Positions 28,459 through 36,801 of a stretch of DNA of 64,000 nucleotides are shown piece by piece. The notes beneath the pieces are model-generated. The model was not told where the DNA came from and ran no database searches. It saw nothing but the letters and a program-made list of their open reading frames with translations. Every line of letters starts with the position of its first letter. Within the stretch, counting starts at the first letter, position 1. This DNA is from Psychrobacter nivimaris. GTDB lineage: Bacteria; Pseudomonadota; Gammaproteobacteria; Pseudomonadales; Moraxellaceae. The stretch spans positions 18,142 through 82,141 of the forward strand of contig NZ_VZIZ01000001.1 in NCBI RefSeq assembly GCF_009812035.1, given 5' to 3'. The translations under genes and the position numbers were made by a program.

Positions 28459-29409
28459 ATGGTAGGTAGCCGAAATAAGCCAACGTTAAAAATACTGCTA
28501 TTACCCAGTATGATGGCAGTTAGTCTAATGCTAAGTGCGTGTCAAAAAGAAGCGGCGTCTAGCGAAAATGATACATCGCAGGGTGCTGAAGCTGGCGAGA
28601 TGACAGACTTAGCCGTAAGTGAAGGTCTGGTATCTAGTATGAGCCCTACATCAGACGAATCTGAACCTGTTGAATTAACCGCTCAAGACAAGCTGACGAC
28701 CACCTTATCTCATCATCGTTGGACGTTAGTAAATGCTGTTGATGCCAATGAACAACCTATGGCTGAATTTGCGAATATCAACAGTCAGATAACGCTTGCA
28801 TTCAACCAATATCAGGGGCAAGACACGCTAAGCTATAGCGTAGGCTGTAATACGATTAGTGCTGGCTATCAGCTAAAAGGGCATACCTTAACTACTGAAG
28901 AGGGTATGAGTACAAAGATGTCTTGTGGCGAGCTAGATTTGGCTGAAAATGCTTTAAACACTTTGATGCACGGCAGTAGTGAGTTCAAAATTGATCAAGG
29001 CGATCACCCAGTATTGACCCAGTTTACCGACGATGATGTGACTTTAGTATGGAATGGTAGGCTTACTCCACAAGCAAAATATAACAGTAAGGGTGAAACA
29101 GTATTTTGGGCAATAAATTCCGAAACAGTATCTTGCGAAGCAGGCAGACCTGAGCAATGTCTACAAGTTAAGCCTATTACTTATAATGATCAAGGTATTA
29201 AAGCTCACGAAGGACAGTGGCGAGTATTCGTTGGTGAAATCGATGGCTATCAGCATGATAGCAAACATGAAGAGGTGTTACGCTTACAACGCTATCCGCT
29301 AAACAGCGATGAATTATCAGAGACCAGTGAGCCAACTAAAGATGATACTGCTGATGAAAAATATGCTTATATACTAGATGCTGTGATTGAAAGTGCAGTT
29401 GTAGAGTAG
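28459..29409 (+). CDS. Lipoprotein with META and DUF4377 domains
   Basis: This 316-residue protein carries a lipoprotein signal peptide with lipobox LSAC (lipidated Cys 28). After an acidic linker (about 30-75) comes a META/HslJ-like domain: HHRWTLVNAVDANEQPM, then LAFNQYQGQDTLSYSVGCNTISAGYQLKGHTLTTEEG (in parts) and MSTKMSCGELDLAENALNTLM. The C-terminal part, CLQVKPITYNDQGI with W-RVFVGEIDGYQH and LRLQRYPL, resembles DUF4377, often paired with META. Both domains are thought to act in the envelope, with no defined reaction. The Asp at +2 that would keep it in the inner membrane is absent (Gln instead), so outer membrane is likely. Monocistronic. Confidence 0.8.
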   Translation: MVGSRNKPTLKILLLPSMMAVSLMLSACQKEAASSENDTSQGAEAGEMTDLAVSEGLVSSMSPTSDESEPVELTAQDKLTTTLSHHRWTLVNAVDANEQPMAEFANINSQITLAFNQYQGQDTLSYSVGCNTISAGYQLKGHTLTTEEGMSTKMSCGELDLAENALNTLMHGSSEFKIDQGDHPVLTQFTDDDVTLVWNGRLTPQAKYNSKGETVFWAINSETVSCEAGRPEQCLQVKPITYNDQGIKAHEGQWRVFVGEIDGYQHDSKHEEVLRLQRYPLNSDELSETSEPTKDDTADEKYAYILDAVIESAVVE

Positions 29410-29448
29410 CCTATTATAGTTTGAGCATTTGAAATGTTCATAGTCATA

Positions 29449-29480
29449 AAAAACACGCGTCTAATAGCGCGTGTTTTTTT
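29449..29480. terminator. Terminator between the META lipoprotein and ruvC
   Basis: AAACACGCG and CGCGTGTTT form a stem with T7 on the plus strand and T6 on the minus strand; it may serve both convergent genes. Confidence 0.88.
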
Positions 29481-29571
29481 ATGGGATGTCTACTTTGCTG
29501 TTTATCTATTTTCACGCGTTTATGTTTCAACGCCTCGCTATCTTAACGCCTCGCTATTTTAACACTGATCT

Positions 29572-30156
29572 TTAACGTAAGTTACCCAAATCTTCTTCGG
29601 TCAAACGCCAACGGCCTTTCTTCTTAGAAGCACCGCGTCCACGCATGGCGCTGTTCAATATTAATTTGTTCATTGAATGGCTTGAGTGAGCATGACAGAT
29701 GGCGCAGGCAAGTCCATCGGCAGCATCTTGTTGCGGTACAACTTCTAACGCTAATATCCGGCAGACCATCTCTTGTACTTGTTCTTTGGCCGCCGCTCCA
29801 TAGCCACAGACGGCTTGTTTGATTTGCCGAGCCGTATATTCTGACACTTCTAAATCTAGTGCAACCATCGCTGCAATCGCTGCACCTCGTGCTTGCCCAA
29901 GCTTAAGTGCAGAATCAGGGTTTTCTGCCATAAATACTTGCTCAATCGCCGTATAGATAGGCTCGTCTGCGTATTTTAAATGATGCTGTGTGATACGGGT
30001 TAGTCCATTAAAGATACGTTTGAGGCGTTCAGGCATCTCTTTGGTATCTGTACGAATCGTCCCTGCATCGATATAGGTCAGCTTGTCACCTGTCTGCTGT
30101 ACTATCCCATAACCGGTCATGCGTGACCCTGGATCAATTCCTATAATAATTGCCAT
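29572..30156 (-). CDS. ruvC: Crossover junction endodeoxyribonuclease RuvC
   Basis: At 194 residues it is a RNase H-fold Holliday-junction resolvase. It starts [17 protein letters not shown] (catalytic Asp 8), has [23 protein letters not shown] with the second acidic residue, and [15 protein letters not shown] with the last acidic pair. It cuts junctions moved by RuvAB. A C-terminal basic tail of about 30 residues ([14 protein letters not shown]) extends beyond the usual 173-residue E. coli protein. It is alone here, 16 kb from ruvA and ruvB. The ATG follows ACGGA. Confidence 0.95.
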   Translation of the reverse strand: MAIIIGIDPGSRMTGYGIVQQTGDKLTYIDAGTIRTDTKEMPERLKRIFNGLTRITQHHLKYADEPIYTAIEQVFMAENPDSALKLGQARGAAIAAMVALDLEVSEYTARQIKQAVCGYGAAAKEQVQEMVCRILALEVVPQQDAADGLACAICHAHSSHSMNKLILNSAMRGRGASKKKGRWRLTEEDLGNLR

Positions 30157-30415
30157 AATATTCCGTCTTGCTTACCTGTCATTTTATATTCAGTCCTATA
30201 TAAATTGGATATGGAGTCAGACTCGCTTAGCCTACTGCTAGTAGCACTGACGTTTGTCTTCCTTGTATCCAAATTATATCGTACCGACTATATAGCTTAA
30301 AAATTAGCCTTAAGTTTGATAGTATAGCAACCAATCCCCATATACATCATATGTTAGCCATTTTAATTTTCATGGCGCTCAATTTATTGGTTTTTATTTT
30401 ATAGGACGACACTTT

Positions 30416-31012
30416 ATGGGTCAGATAGTTGGTATAGCCATCGTTTGGTTTATTATCGAGATGCTACTGTGGTATTTGCTTGCTCAGTTTATGAGCGGCT
30501 GGTGGGTGTTTATGTGGTTTATTATCGCTGCGGTTATCGGTATCTCTTTGATGCGCAAAGGCATGGCTGCTCTTAATCCAATGGCACAGCAAATGAAAGC
30601 TGGTGGCATGATGAACCCTGCGATGCGTCCACCAGAGACCACGATGATCAAGAGTATCGCGATGGCAGCTGCTGGTATTTTACTACTTATTCCTGGGGTA
30701 CTTAGTGATTTGATGGCGCTGTTAGTGGTATTGCCACCTGTGCAGAAAAAGCTAAAAGACTTGGCCAATAATTACGTCATGAATAACCAGCAAAAAATGA
30801 TGGAAATAATGGCCAAGCAGATGGGTGGTCAAATGGGCGGCGGTCAAAACCCGTTCGGTGGCGCAGGTGGCATGAATGGTCAAAATCCATTTGGTCAACA
30901 GCAGCAAAACCCATTTGGTGACGTGTTTAAACAGCATACTACGGTTGATGGTACCGCCAAAAACATCCCTAAAGATGTAAAGAAAATTACCAAATCGGCT
31001 AATGACGAATAA
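30416..31012 (+). CDS. fxsA: FxsA family membrane protein
   Basis: This 198-residue protein has two adjacent hydrophobic segments at the N-terminus (IVGIAIVWFIIEMLLWYLLA and GWWVFMWFIIAAVIGISLM) and a third with the FxsA feature AAAGILLLIPGVLSDLMALLVVLPP, the P-G-x-x-x-D-x-x-G/A-like signature of the family. The C-terminus is Gly/Gln/Asn-rich with QNPFG repeated three times (about residues 142-165), probably disordered. E. coli FxsA overexpression relieves F-exclusion of phage T7; the normal role is unknown. AGGA ribosome binding site. A terminator follows, facing the convergent 6S RNA gene. Confidence 0.85.
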   Translation: MGQIVGIAIVWFIIEMLLWYLLAQFMSGWWVFMWFIIAAVIGISLMRKGMAALNPMAQQMKAGGMMNPAMRPPETTMIKSIAMAAAGILLLIPGVLSDLMALLVVLPPVQKKLKDLANNYVMNNQQKMMEIMAKQMGGQMGGGQNPFGGAGGMNGQNPFGQQQQNPFGDVFKQHTTVDGTAKNIPKDVKKITKSANDE

Positions 31013-31035
31013 CTATTTAGTTAAATCATAAGCAT

Positions 31036-31075
31036 AAAAAAAGCCTCTTTCATCAATGACGAAAGGGGCTTTTTA
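31036..31075. terminator. Bidirectional terminator between fxsA and ssrS
   Basis: AAAAGCCTCTTTC pairs with GAAAGGGGCTTTT around a nine-base loop. There is T5 on the plus strand (for fxsA) and T7 on the minus strand, where it would end the 6S RNA precursor about 50 bases beyond the mature 3' end. Confidence 0.88.
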
Positions 31076-31125
31076 GTGGTAGTAAATAAATTATAAGAGA
31101 TATATTTACTAACCGAATGAAACAA

Positions 31126-31308
31126 CCGAAGTGCCGCTGTAAGATGGTGACCCATGAACCGTGAAGTTCAGGGCGGATGCGTCATCATCTCTGCAGGTTT
31201 CCTGATACACCGCAAGCGGTGCAGGCATACACAATGAGACAATAGGTACCACATCCTGGTAAAGCATTATCGGCTCAGGGAATAAACATCTACTAGCCAA
31301 CACTTCAG
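31126..31308 (-). ncRNA. ssrS: 6S RNA
   Basis: Read on the minus strand, about 183 nt match the 6S RNA plan. The 5' side has CCCTGAGCCGATA followed by ACCAGGATGTGG, close to E. coli CCCCTGAGCCGATA...AGAATGTGG. The 3' side has CCCTGAACTTCACGGTTCA then GGGT-AC-ATCTTACAGCGGC, matching the E. coli CACCTTGAACCAAGGGTTCAAGGGTTAC-CAGCC-GCGGC part. The ends pair as a closing stem, CTGAAGTG (31308-31301) with CACTTCGG (31133-31126), and the length is near the E. coli 184 nt. 6S RNA mimics an open promoter and sequesters sigma-70 RNA polymerase in stationary phase. The 64-codon frame on this strand is a by-product of the RNA. The usual partner gene ygfA is not adjacent. Ends are estimates. Confidence 0.88.
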
Positions 31309-31317
31309 AATAGTTTT

Positions 31318-31346
31318 ATCTTAACCAATGAAAAGAGTGATTGCAA
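31318..31346 (-). promoter_or_regulatory. Promoter of 6S RNA
   Basis: On the minus strand TTGCAA (31341-31346), 17 bases and TAAGAT (31318-31323) end nine bases before the inferred 6S RNA 5' end. The position agrees independently with the RNA assignment. Confidence 0.75.
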
Positions 31347-31561
31347 GTCTGAATTACAGATTGATACGTAGCTTGGTTAGTTGGCCGCATTTATATTGTC
31401 TTGCATAGAAAAAGCATCACAAGATAACCCTATAAAATTATTCATAAACTCACGAAAAATGCTCAGTTTTTCAGCTATTTCAAGATGTGTGTTAATATAG
31501 AGGGCTTTATATTCCCTTACACAGCATTATAGGCGTTCATTCACTCGAGGAGCGGTAATAT

Positions 31562-33220
31562 ATGACCAGTACCCAACAAGCATCAGACTCTATTGATAAT
31601 AATAAAACACAGCTTAGCAATAACCAAGACGGTGCACAGAATAAAAAAATACCGCATGTCTTGATGATATTGGACGGCTTTGGTCATCGTGAAGAAGATA
31701 AAGATAACGCCATTGCTGCAGCTAATATGCCAAATTTAGACAAGATTTATCAGCAGTATCCTCATGGGCTAATTTCTGCCTCAGGGGAAGATGTTGGTTT
31801 GCCTGATGGTCAGTTTGGTAATTCAGAAGTCGGACATATGAATTTAGGGGCTGGTCGCGTTCTGTATCAGGACTCAACTCGTATCTCAAGTGAACTTGCC
31901 AATCGTGAATTTTATAAGAACGAAGCATTGGTCAATGCCGTAAAAGCAGCTAATGAGCGTGGTGGCAATGTCCATATTATGGGCTTGCTTTCTGATGGCG
32001 GCGTCCACTCACATCAAGACCATATCGAAGGTATGTGTCATTCAGCATTGGTCCATGGTGCCAAGAATGTCTTTATTCATTGTTTCTTAGATGGCCGTGA
32101 TACCCCGCCTAAATCTGCTGATAAGTACATCAATCGTCTGCGCGATTATATCAATAAATTGAATGCTCATTACGAAGGTGGCCGCGTACAGATTGCGAGT
32201 ATCATCGGACGCTACTATGCAATGGATCGTGACAATCGTTGGGATAGAGTGCAAAAAGCTTATGAGCTGATTACTGAAGGCAAAGCTGATCGTCTATCGA
32301 CACGGGCAGATGGCGCTGTTCAAGCTGCTTATAAAGCGCGTGAAACCGATGAGTTTGTCAGTCCAACGACCGTAATTGGACGTGATGAAGTGCCATATAC
32401 TGTTAATGATAACGACGCACTTATTTTTATGAATTTCCGTGCTGACCGTGCTCGTGAGCTTGCCCAAGCGTTTGTCTTGCCAGACCATGAGTTTTCTGGA
32501 TTTGCGCGTCAAAAACAGCCAAAACTGGCGGCATTTGTGATGCTAACTAAGTATTCAGATGTCCTAGCTGACAATCCAAAAACCAGCATTGCTTACTACC
32601 CAACATCTTTGGCCAATACATTGGGAGAGTACTTGCAGGATCAAGGAAAAACCCAGCTGCGAATCGCTGAAACTGAAAAATATGCGCATGTGACGTTTTT
32701 CTTTAGTGGTGGCCGCGAAGAAGAGTATCAGGGTGAAACCCGTATATTAGTGCCATCTCCAGACGTTGCAACTTATGATCTACAGCCTGAGATGAGCGCG
32801 CCTGAAGTCACTGATAAATTAGTAGAAGCGATTGAGTCTGGTCAATATGATGTATTGGTGGTCAATTATGCCAATGGTGATATGGTTGGACACACAGGTA
32901 TATTTGATGCAGCGGTAAAAGCGGTAGAGGCTTTGGATGTATGCGTTGGCCGTATCGAGTCAGCAGTGCGAGCAGTTGGTGGTGACATGCTTATCACAGC
33001 CGATCATGGTAACTGTGAGCAGATGCAAGACTATGAAAGCGGACAAGTACATACACAGCATACGACAGAGCATGTGCCATTGATTTATGTGGGCGAGCAA
33101 AAGCTACAAGTACGCCGTGGCGGCAAACTTAGTGATGTGGCGCCGACTATTTTATCATTGATGAATGTTGACGCCCCTGCTGAGATGACAGGTGAGAGCT
33201 TATTGGTTCCAGCAGTCTAG
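31562..33220 (+). CDS. gpmI: 2,3-bisphosphoglycerate-independent phosphoglycerate mutase
   Basis: At 552 residues it is a member of the alkaline-phosphatase superfamily. It shows the metal-binding [12 protein letters not shown], the catalytic serine in [14 protein letters not shown] (Ser about 88), [37 protein letters not shown] and [11 protein letters not shown]. It interconverts 3- and 2-phosphoglycerate with manganese. The first about 35 residues are a polar Ser/Gln/Asn tail beyond the usual start, but GAGGAG supports this ATG. It is separated by about 10 kb from pgk and fba. A strong terminator follows. Confidence 0.96.
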   Translation: MTSTQQASDSIDNNKTQLSNNQDGAQNKKIPHVLMILDGFGHREEDKDNAIAAANMPNLDKIYQQYPHGLISASGEDVGLPDGQFGNSEVGHMNLGAGRVLYQDSTRISSELANREFYKNEALVNAVKAANERGGNVHIMGLLSDGGVHSHQDHIEGMCHSALVHGAKNVFIHCFLDGRDTPPKSADKYINRLRDYINKLNAHYEGGRVQIASIIGRYYAMDRDNRWDRVQKAYELITEGKADRLSTRADGAVQAAYKARETDEFVSPTTVIGRDEVPYTVNDNDALIFMNFRADRARELAQAFVLPDHEFSGFARQKQPKLAAFVMLTKYSDVLADNPKTSIAYYPTSLANTLGEYLQDQGKTQLRIAETEKYAHVTFFFSGGREEEYQGETRILVPSPDVATYDLQPEMSAPEVTDKLVEAIESGQYDVLVVNYANGDMVGHTGIFDAAVKAVEALDVCVGRIESAVRAVGGDMLITADHGNCEQMQDYESGQVHTQHTTEHVPLIYVGEQKLQVRRGGKLSDVAPTILSLMNVDAPAEMTGESLLVPAV

Positions 33221-33293
33221 GCCAGTCGAATTAAACTACAGTACTTGAATTACTGTGGTTTATATCAATCCGTTAGCTGTATTAGAAGATATC

Positions 33294-33331
33294 AAAAAGG
33301 AAAGGATAACCTATTATCCTTTCCTTTTTTT
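33294..33331 (+). terminator. Terminator of gpmI
   Basis: AAAAAGGAAAGGATAA pairs perfectly with TTATCCTTTCCTTTTT around a short loop and ends in a T-tract of seven. Confidence 0.92.
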
Positions 33332-33385
33332 GTGATACATTTTACTTAATTTACTTGCCATACTATGCTAGTTCGAAATATGCGT

Positions 33386-33413
33386 TTGGTGCTATCTTAT
33401 AAGTCGCTATATA
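33386..33413 (+). promoter_or_regulatory. Candidate promoter of ctpA
   Basis: TTGGTG (33386-33391), a 16-base spacer and TATATA (33408-33413). It lies inside the upstream part of the longest ctpA reading frame, which argues that translation starts later, at 33443 or 33455. Confidence 0.5.
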
Positions 33414-33454
33414 ACGATAAATTCGTATTCTCTATTATTCAAATGAGTTCTTTT

Positions 33455-34924
33455 ATGCAGCCTATTTCTTTTGCACGTTCTTTTTTATCCAAAGGGTTAA
33501 GTAAATCAGTAGGGAAGGCATCAGTCGCGTCCACGGTTTTGCCGCCTGCAATTTTAATAGGGATGCTTGGTTGTGCGATGGGCGTAAATGTACACGCAGC
33601 AGTGGGAGCTTCTACAAATAATAATAATCCTACGAATGGTCTACAGCTCATCAGTTTGAATGCAGATGAGATAGCGGATGAAAACGACGCTGATAACTTA
33701 TCTAACATTGCTGATATGTTAGATGTTGCCGATGAGCCAGATGACTCGATAGATAGTGTGCCAGATGAAAGCGCGCTAACGGATGATGCCGATGATATTG
33801 ATACGGAGACTCCAGCAGAAGTTGCACAAGTATCGCTAAATGCTATCTCTCCTGAGACGCTAAAGACATTTGTTGCTGTGGTGGATTTAGTACGTCGTCA
33901 ATACGTTGATGCGGTCAATGATGAAGAGTTATTTAGCAATGCGATGAGCGGTATGCTGACCAAACTTGACAGCCATGCTGAGTTTTTGGACGCAGAAGCT
34001 TATGAGAATCTACGTGCTTTTACTGAAGGTGACGTTGGTGATATTGGTATTAAAGTTAATTACCAGCCAGAGGCGGGGTATTGGGTCGTGACAGAGGTTA
34101 TCGATGATTCACCTGCAGACAAAAAAGGCATCGCAGTTGGTGATTATTTGCATCAGGTTGATGAGTTTAAGCTAGACGAAGGGCGACAGGTCAATGATGT
34201 TGAGCAACTCTTAACGGGTATTGCCGGTACGCAGGTAGATATTATTACTTCTAAAGCTGGTCGCCGTAAGCACACAACGACGTTGCAGCGTAATAATAGT
34301 CATCCGCAGATTATCGAGACCAAACTGGTTGATGGTATTGCCATTGTTAAATTACCGGCGTTTCAAAACAACAGCCGTGAAAAATTACTAGAAGGTTTAA
34401 TTAACCTAAACGCTCCTATATCAGGCATTTTACTAGATATGCGTGATAATCCAGGTGGCGTACTGACATCGGCAGTGAGTGTTGCCAGTTTATTTATGGA
34501 TGATACCGATGTGGTGCAGGTGCAAGCACGTCAAAATAAATCACGGGTACTATCGACCCAAGGTGATGCGATACTTAAACCTTTGCCATTAGTAGTATTG
34601 CAAAACCGCTATTCAGCATCAGCGGCAGAGGTGCTTGCCAGTAGTTTACAAGCACAAAAACGCGCTACTATTATCGGTGAAGTTAGCTATGGTAAGGGCT
34701 CAGTACAATCGGTCATACCGTTAAACGATGAGCAAGCCGTCAAATTGACGGTGGCCAATTACATGACGGCAGCAGGCAAACAAATAGATGAGATCGGCGT
34801 AGAACCTGATGTGACTTTATCAGGCAGCGAGAACACGTGGGAGCAGCAAGCATTAGAATTAGTAAAGGCGCGCGCGCTTGATTCTGGCATTCGCTTTGTT
34901 AGAAAAAATGCTACGAAAGAATAG
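33455..34924 (+). CDS. ctpA: Carboxy-terminal processing protease (S41, CtpA-like)
   Basis: About 489 residues. A signal peptide (hydrophobic VLPPAILIGMLGCAMGV, cleavage near VHA) is followed by a strongly acidic linker of about 75 residues, then the S41 N-terminal helices (FVAVVDLVRRQYVDAV), a PDZ domain (GDIGIKVNYQPEAGYWVVTEVIDDSPADKKGI region), and the protease core with LDMRDNPGG, the catalytic Ser in NRYSASAAEVLASSL and the Lys in SYGKGSVQS. It cleaves proteins at their C-termini in the periplasm. The start is uncertain: the frame is open to 33365, but a promoter lies inside that part. A 9-bp hairpin (34910-34935) spans the stop codon. Confidence 0.9.
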   Translation: MQPISFARSFLSKGLSKSVGKASVASTVLPPAILIGMLGCAMGVNVHAAVGASTNNNNPTNGLQLISLNADEIADENDADNLSNIADMLDVADEPDDSIDSVPDESALTDDADDIDTETPAEVAQVSLNAISPETLKTFVAVVDLVRRQYVDAVNDEELFSNAMSGMLTKLDSHAEFLDAEAYENLRAFTEGDVGDIGIKVNYQPEAGYWVVTEVIDDSPADKKGIAVGDYLHQVDEFKLDEGRQVNDVEQLLTGIAGTQVDIITSKAGRRKHTTTLQRNNSHPQIIETKLVDGIAIVKLPAFQNNSREKLLEGLINLNAPISGILLDMRDNPGGVLTSAVSVASLFMDDTDVVQVQARQNKSRVLSTQGDAILKPLPLVVLQNRYSASAAEVLASSLQAQKRATIIGEVSYGKGSVQSVIPLNDEQAVKLTVANYMTAAGKQIDEIGVEPDVTLSGSENTWEQQALELVKARALDSGIRFVRKNATKE

Positions 34925-35016
34925 ATTTTCGTAGCAATTAATTGATAGCACATACCATTCAACGCTTAAAAATATTTGAAGATGCCGCTTAACAAAGGCT
35001 AATCAGACGCATCTTC
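34910..35016. other. Hairpins at the convergent ctpA/pilR ends
   Basis: GCTACGAAA (34910-34918) with TTTCGTAGC (34927-34935) spans the ctpA stop. GAAGATGC (34978-34985) with GCATCTTC (35009-35016) spans the pilR stop, with an AAATATTTTTAA stretch after it on the minus strand. Neither is a textbook terminator, but they are probably where the two convergent transcripts end. Confidence 0.45.
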
Positions 35017-36723
35017 AGAAATTTCGAGCTTTTTCATACGGTAGCGTAAAGAACGAAAGGTGGTTCCTAATAATTCAGCTGCTTGGGTTTTGTTCCAGCC
35101 AGTTTGTTTGAGTGCCGTGATAATTAGCTGCTTTTCTTGTTCCTGCAAATAATGCTCTAATCCTTGAGGCGGTAATTGACCGTCGAACAATTCTTGTAAA
35201 CCTGATATGTCTTTAGAAGTTTCTTGAGCGCTTTCTTGTTGGTCGGCGGAGTCAAGGACCGACTCTTTGTCATAAGTACTTGCTACGTTGGTTGACGAAC
35301 TACCATTACTAGCTGACGAATGCTGCACCATTGACGGGTAGTGGTTGGTGTTAGTACGATAGGGATGTAAATTGATAGCTCTTTGCTCAACCGGCGTCGC
35401 CATATTGCTAGATTGAATGACTTGCTCATCGTCCTTTGTTGATTGGGCTGTAGATTGAACGTCTATTTGATTTTCTACGTTACGAGCAGGTGGCTCAGAG
35501 CTATCGATAGCTGAACTATGATTTTGCTCTTGTGTATTTATAAGCTCAGGTTCAATGTCAGGAAGACCTAAATGACTAACGTCTATATATGAGGTATCAG
35601 CTAACGTAACCGCACGCTCCAACAAGTTGCGTAGTTCACGGACATTACCCGCAAAATCGTGGCGTTGTAAGCGTTCACAGGCTTCCATCGTCAATGACGG
35701 CGGCGACTCTAATTGCCAGTCATCAGCAATCATCGCCAAAAAGTGGTCTGCTAACACAGGAATATCATCACGTCGTGTATTAAGCGTTGGAAGCTTTAGC
35801 TCAATGACATTGATGCGATAATACAAATCTTGTCGAAATGCACCATCCTGTACCAGTTGGCTCAGGTCTTTGTGAGTAGCAGACAAAATGCGGATGTCTA
35901 CTGGAACTTCTTTTGTATCACCGATTGCCCTTACTGTTTTTTCTTGAATAGCACGTAACAACTTAACTTGCATGGCTAACGGTAAGTCCGCCACTTCATC
36001 TAAAAATAACGTGCCGCCATTGGCTTGCTGGAATAATCCCTGTTTATCAGCGACAGCCCCTGTAAAGCTACCTTTTTTATGACCAAAAAACTCCGACTCC
36101 ATTAACTCCGATGGTATCGCACCGCAGTTCACTGGTACAAAGCTGCCATCACGCCGTGGACTTAAATCATGGATCAATCTGGCGACCACTTCTTTACCTG
36201 TGCCAGAAGCGCCCGATAAAAACACAGGTGCCTGTGAGCGTGCTAGCTTTAAAATGGTATTTTTGAGGGGATGCATGACAGCAGAATTACCAATCAATCT
36301 ACTATCTAGCATTTTTTGTTCAGGAGAGCATTCCGGTGCGGCCTGTACTTCGTTATCTTGATGAATAACTTTTAGGGCATTCTCTACCAGTTGGCGCAAA
36401 CGTGGTAGTTCTAGCGGTTTATTGACAAAATCGAAGGCACCAAGCTTTAATGCCTCAATAGCTAAATCCATGCTGCCATGAGCCGTAATCACTGCTATTG
36501 GAATATTAGAGCTATTGCTAATTTCTTTTACCAGCTCAAGTCCCGAGCCATCTGGCAGTTTTAAGTCCGTCAGACAAAAATCGTAGTCGTTGTCTTGCCA
36601 AAACGTTCTTGCTTGCGACAATGTATAAGCCACATCACTTTTGATACCCATTTTAGTAAGGGTAATTTGCATCAATCGACATAAATCTACTTCATCATCG
36701 ACGACTAGCGCGGTTGTTGTCAT
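34999..36723 (-). CDS. pilR: Type IV pilus sigma-54 response regulator PilR
   Basis: This 574-residue NtrC-type activator has a receiver domain (VVDDEVDL, phosphoacceptor Asp 53, Lys in VNKPLELP), an AAA+ domain with Walker A GASGTGKE, GSFTGA (the sigma-54 contact loop, with Ser where many have Ala), GGTLFLDEVADLP and RQDLYYRINVI, and a C-terminal Fis-type helix-turn-helix QTGWNKTQAAELLGTTFRSL. PilR switches on pilA with sigma-54. A Ser/Asn/Gln-rich linker of about 125 residues (roughly 390-515) separates AAA+ and DNA-binding domain; PilR is usually near 445 residues. pilS lies immediately upstream. Confidence 0.93.
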   Translation of the reverse strand: MTTTALVVDDEVDLCRLMQITLTKMGIKSDVAYTLSQARTFWQDNDYDFCLTDLKLPDGSGLELVKEISNSSNIPIAVITAHGSMDLAIEALKLGAFDFVNKPLELPRLRQLVENALKVIHQDNEVQAAPECSPEQKMLDSRLIGNSAVMHPLKNTILKLARSQAPVFLSGASGTGKEVVARLIHDLSPRRDGSFVPVNCGAIPSELMESEFFGHKKGSFTGAVADKQGLFQQANGGTLFLDEVADLPLAMQVKLLRAIQEKTVRAIGDTKEVPVDIRILSATHKDLSQLVQDGAFRQDLYYRINVIELKLPTLNTRRDDIPVLADHFLAMIADDWQLESPPSLTMEACERLQRHDFAGNVRELRNLLERAVTLADTSYIDVSHLGLPDIEPELINTQEQNHSSAIDSSEPPARNVENQIDVQSTAQSTKDDEQVIQSSNMATPVEQRAINLHPYRTNTNHYPSMVQHSSASNGSSSTNVASTYDKESVLDSADQQESAQETSKDISGLQELFDGQLPPQGLEHYLQEQEKQLIITALKQTGWNKTQAAELLGTTFRSLRYRMKKLEISEDASD

Positions 36724-36801
36724 ACATCATCTCATCGTATTTTATGGCTATAAAGTCAATAGCTGGGTCTAAATGGGCGTAATAGCTTTCAAAAGATAAA
36801 T

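Noticed and set aside
31109..31303. A 64-codon minus-strand reading frame between fxsA and gpmI
   Set aside because: It coincides with the 6S RNA, whose conserved blocks, closing stem and promoter explain the sequence. No ribosome binding site or protein family fits.
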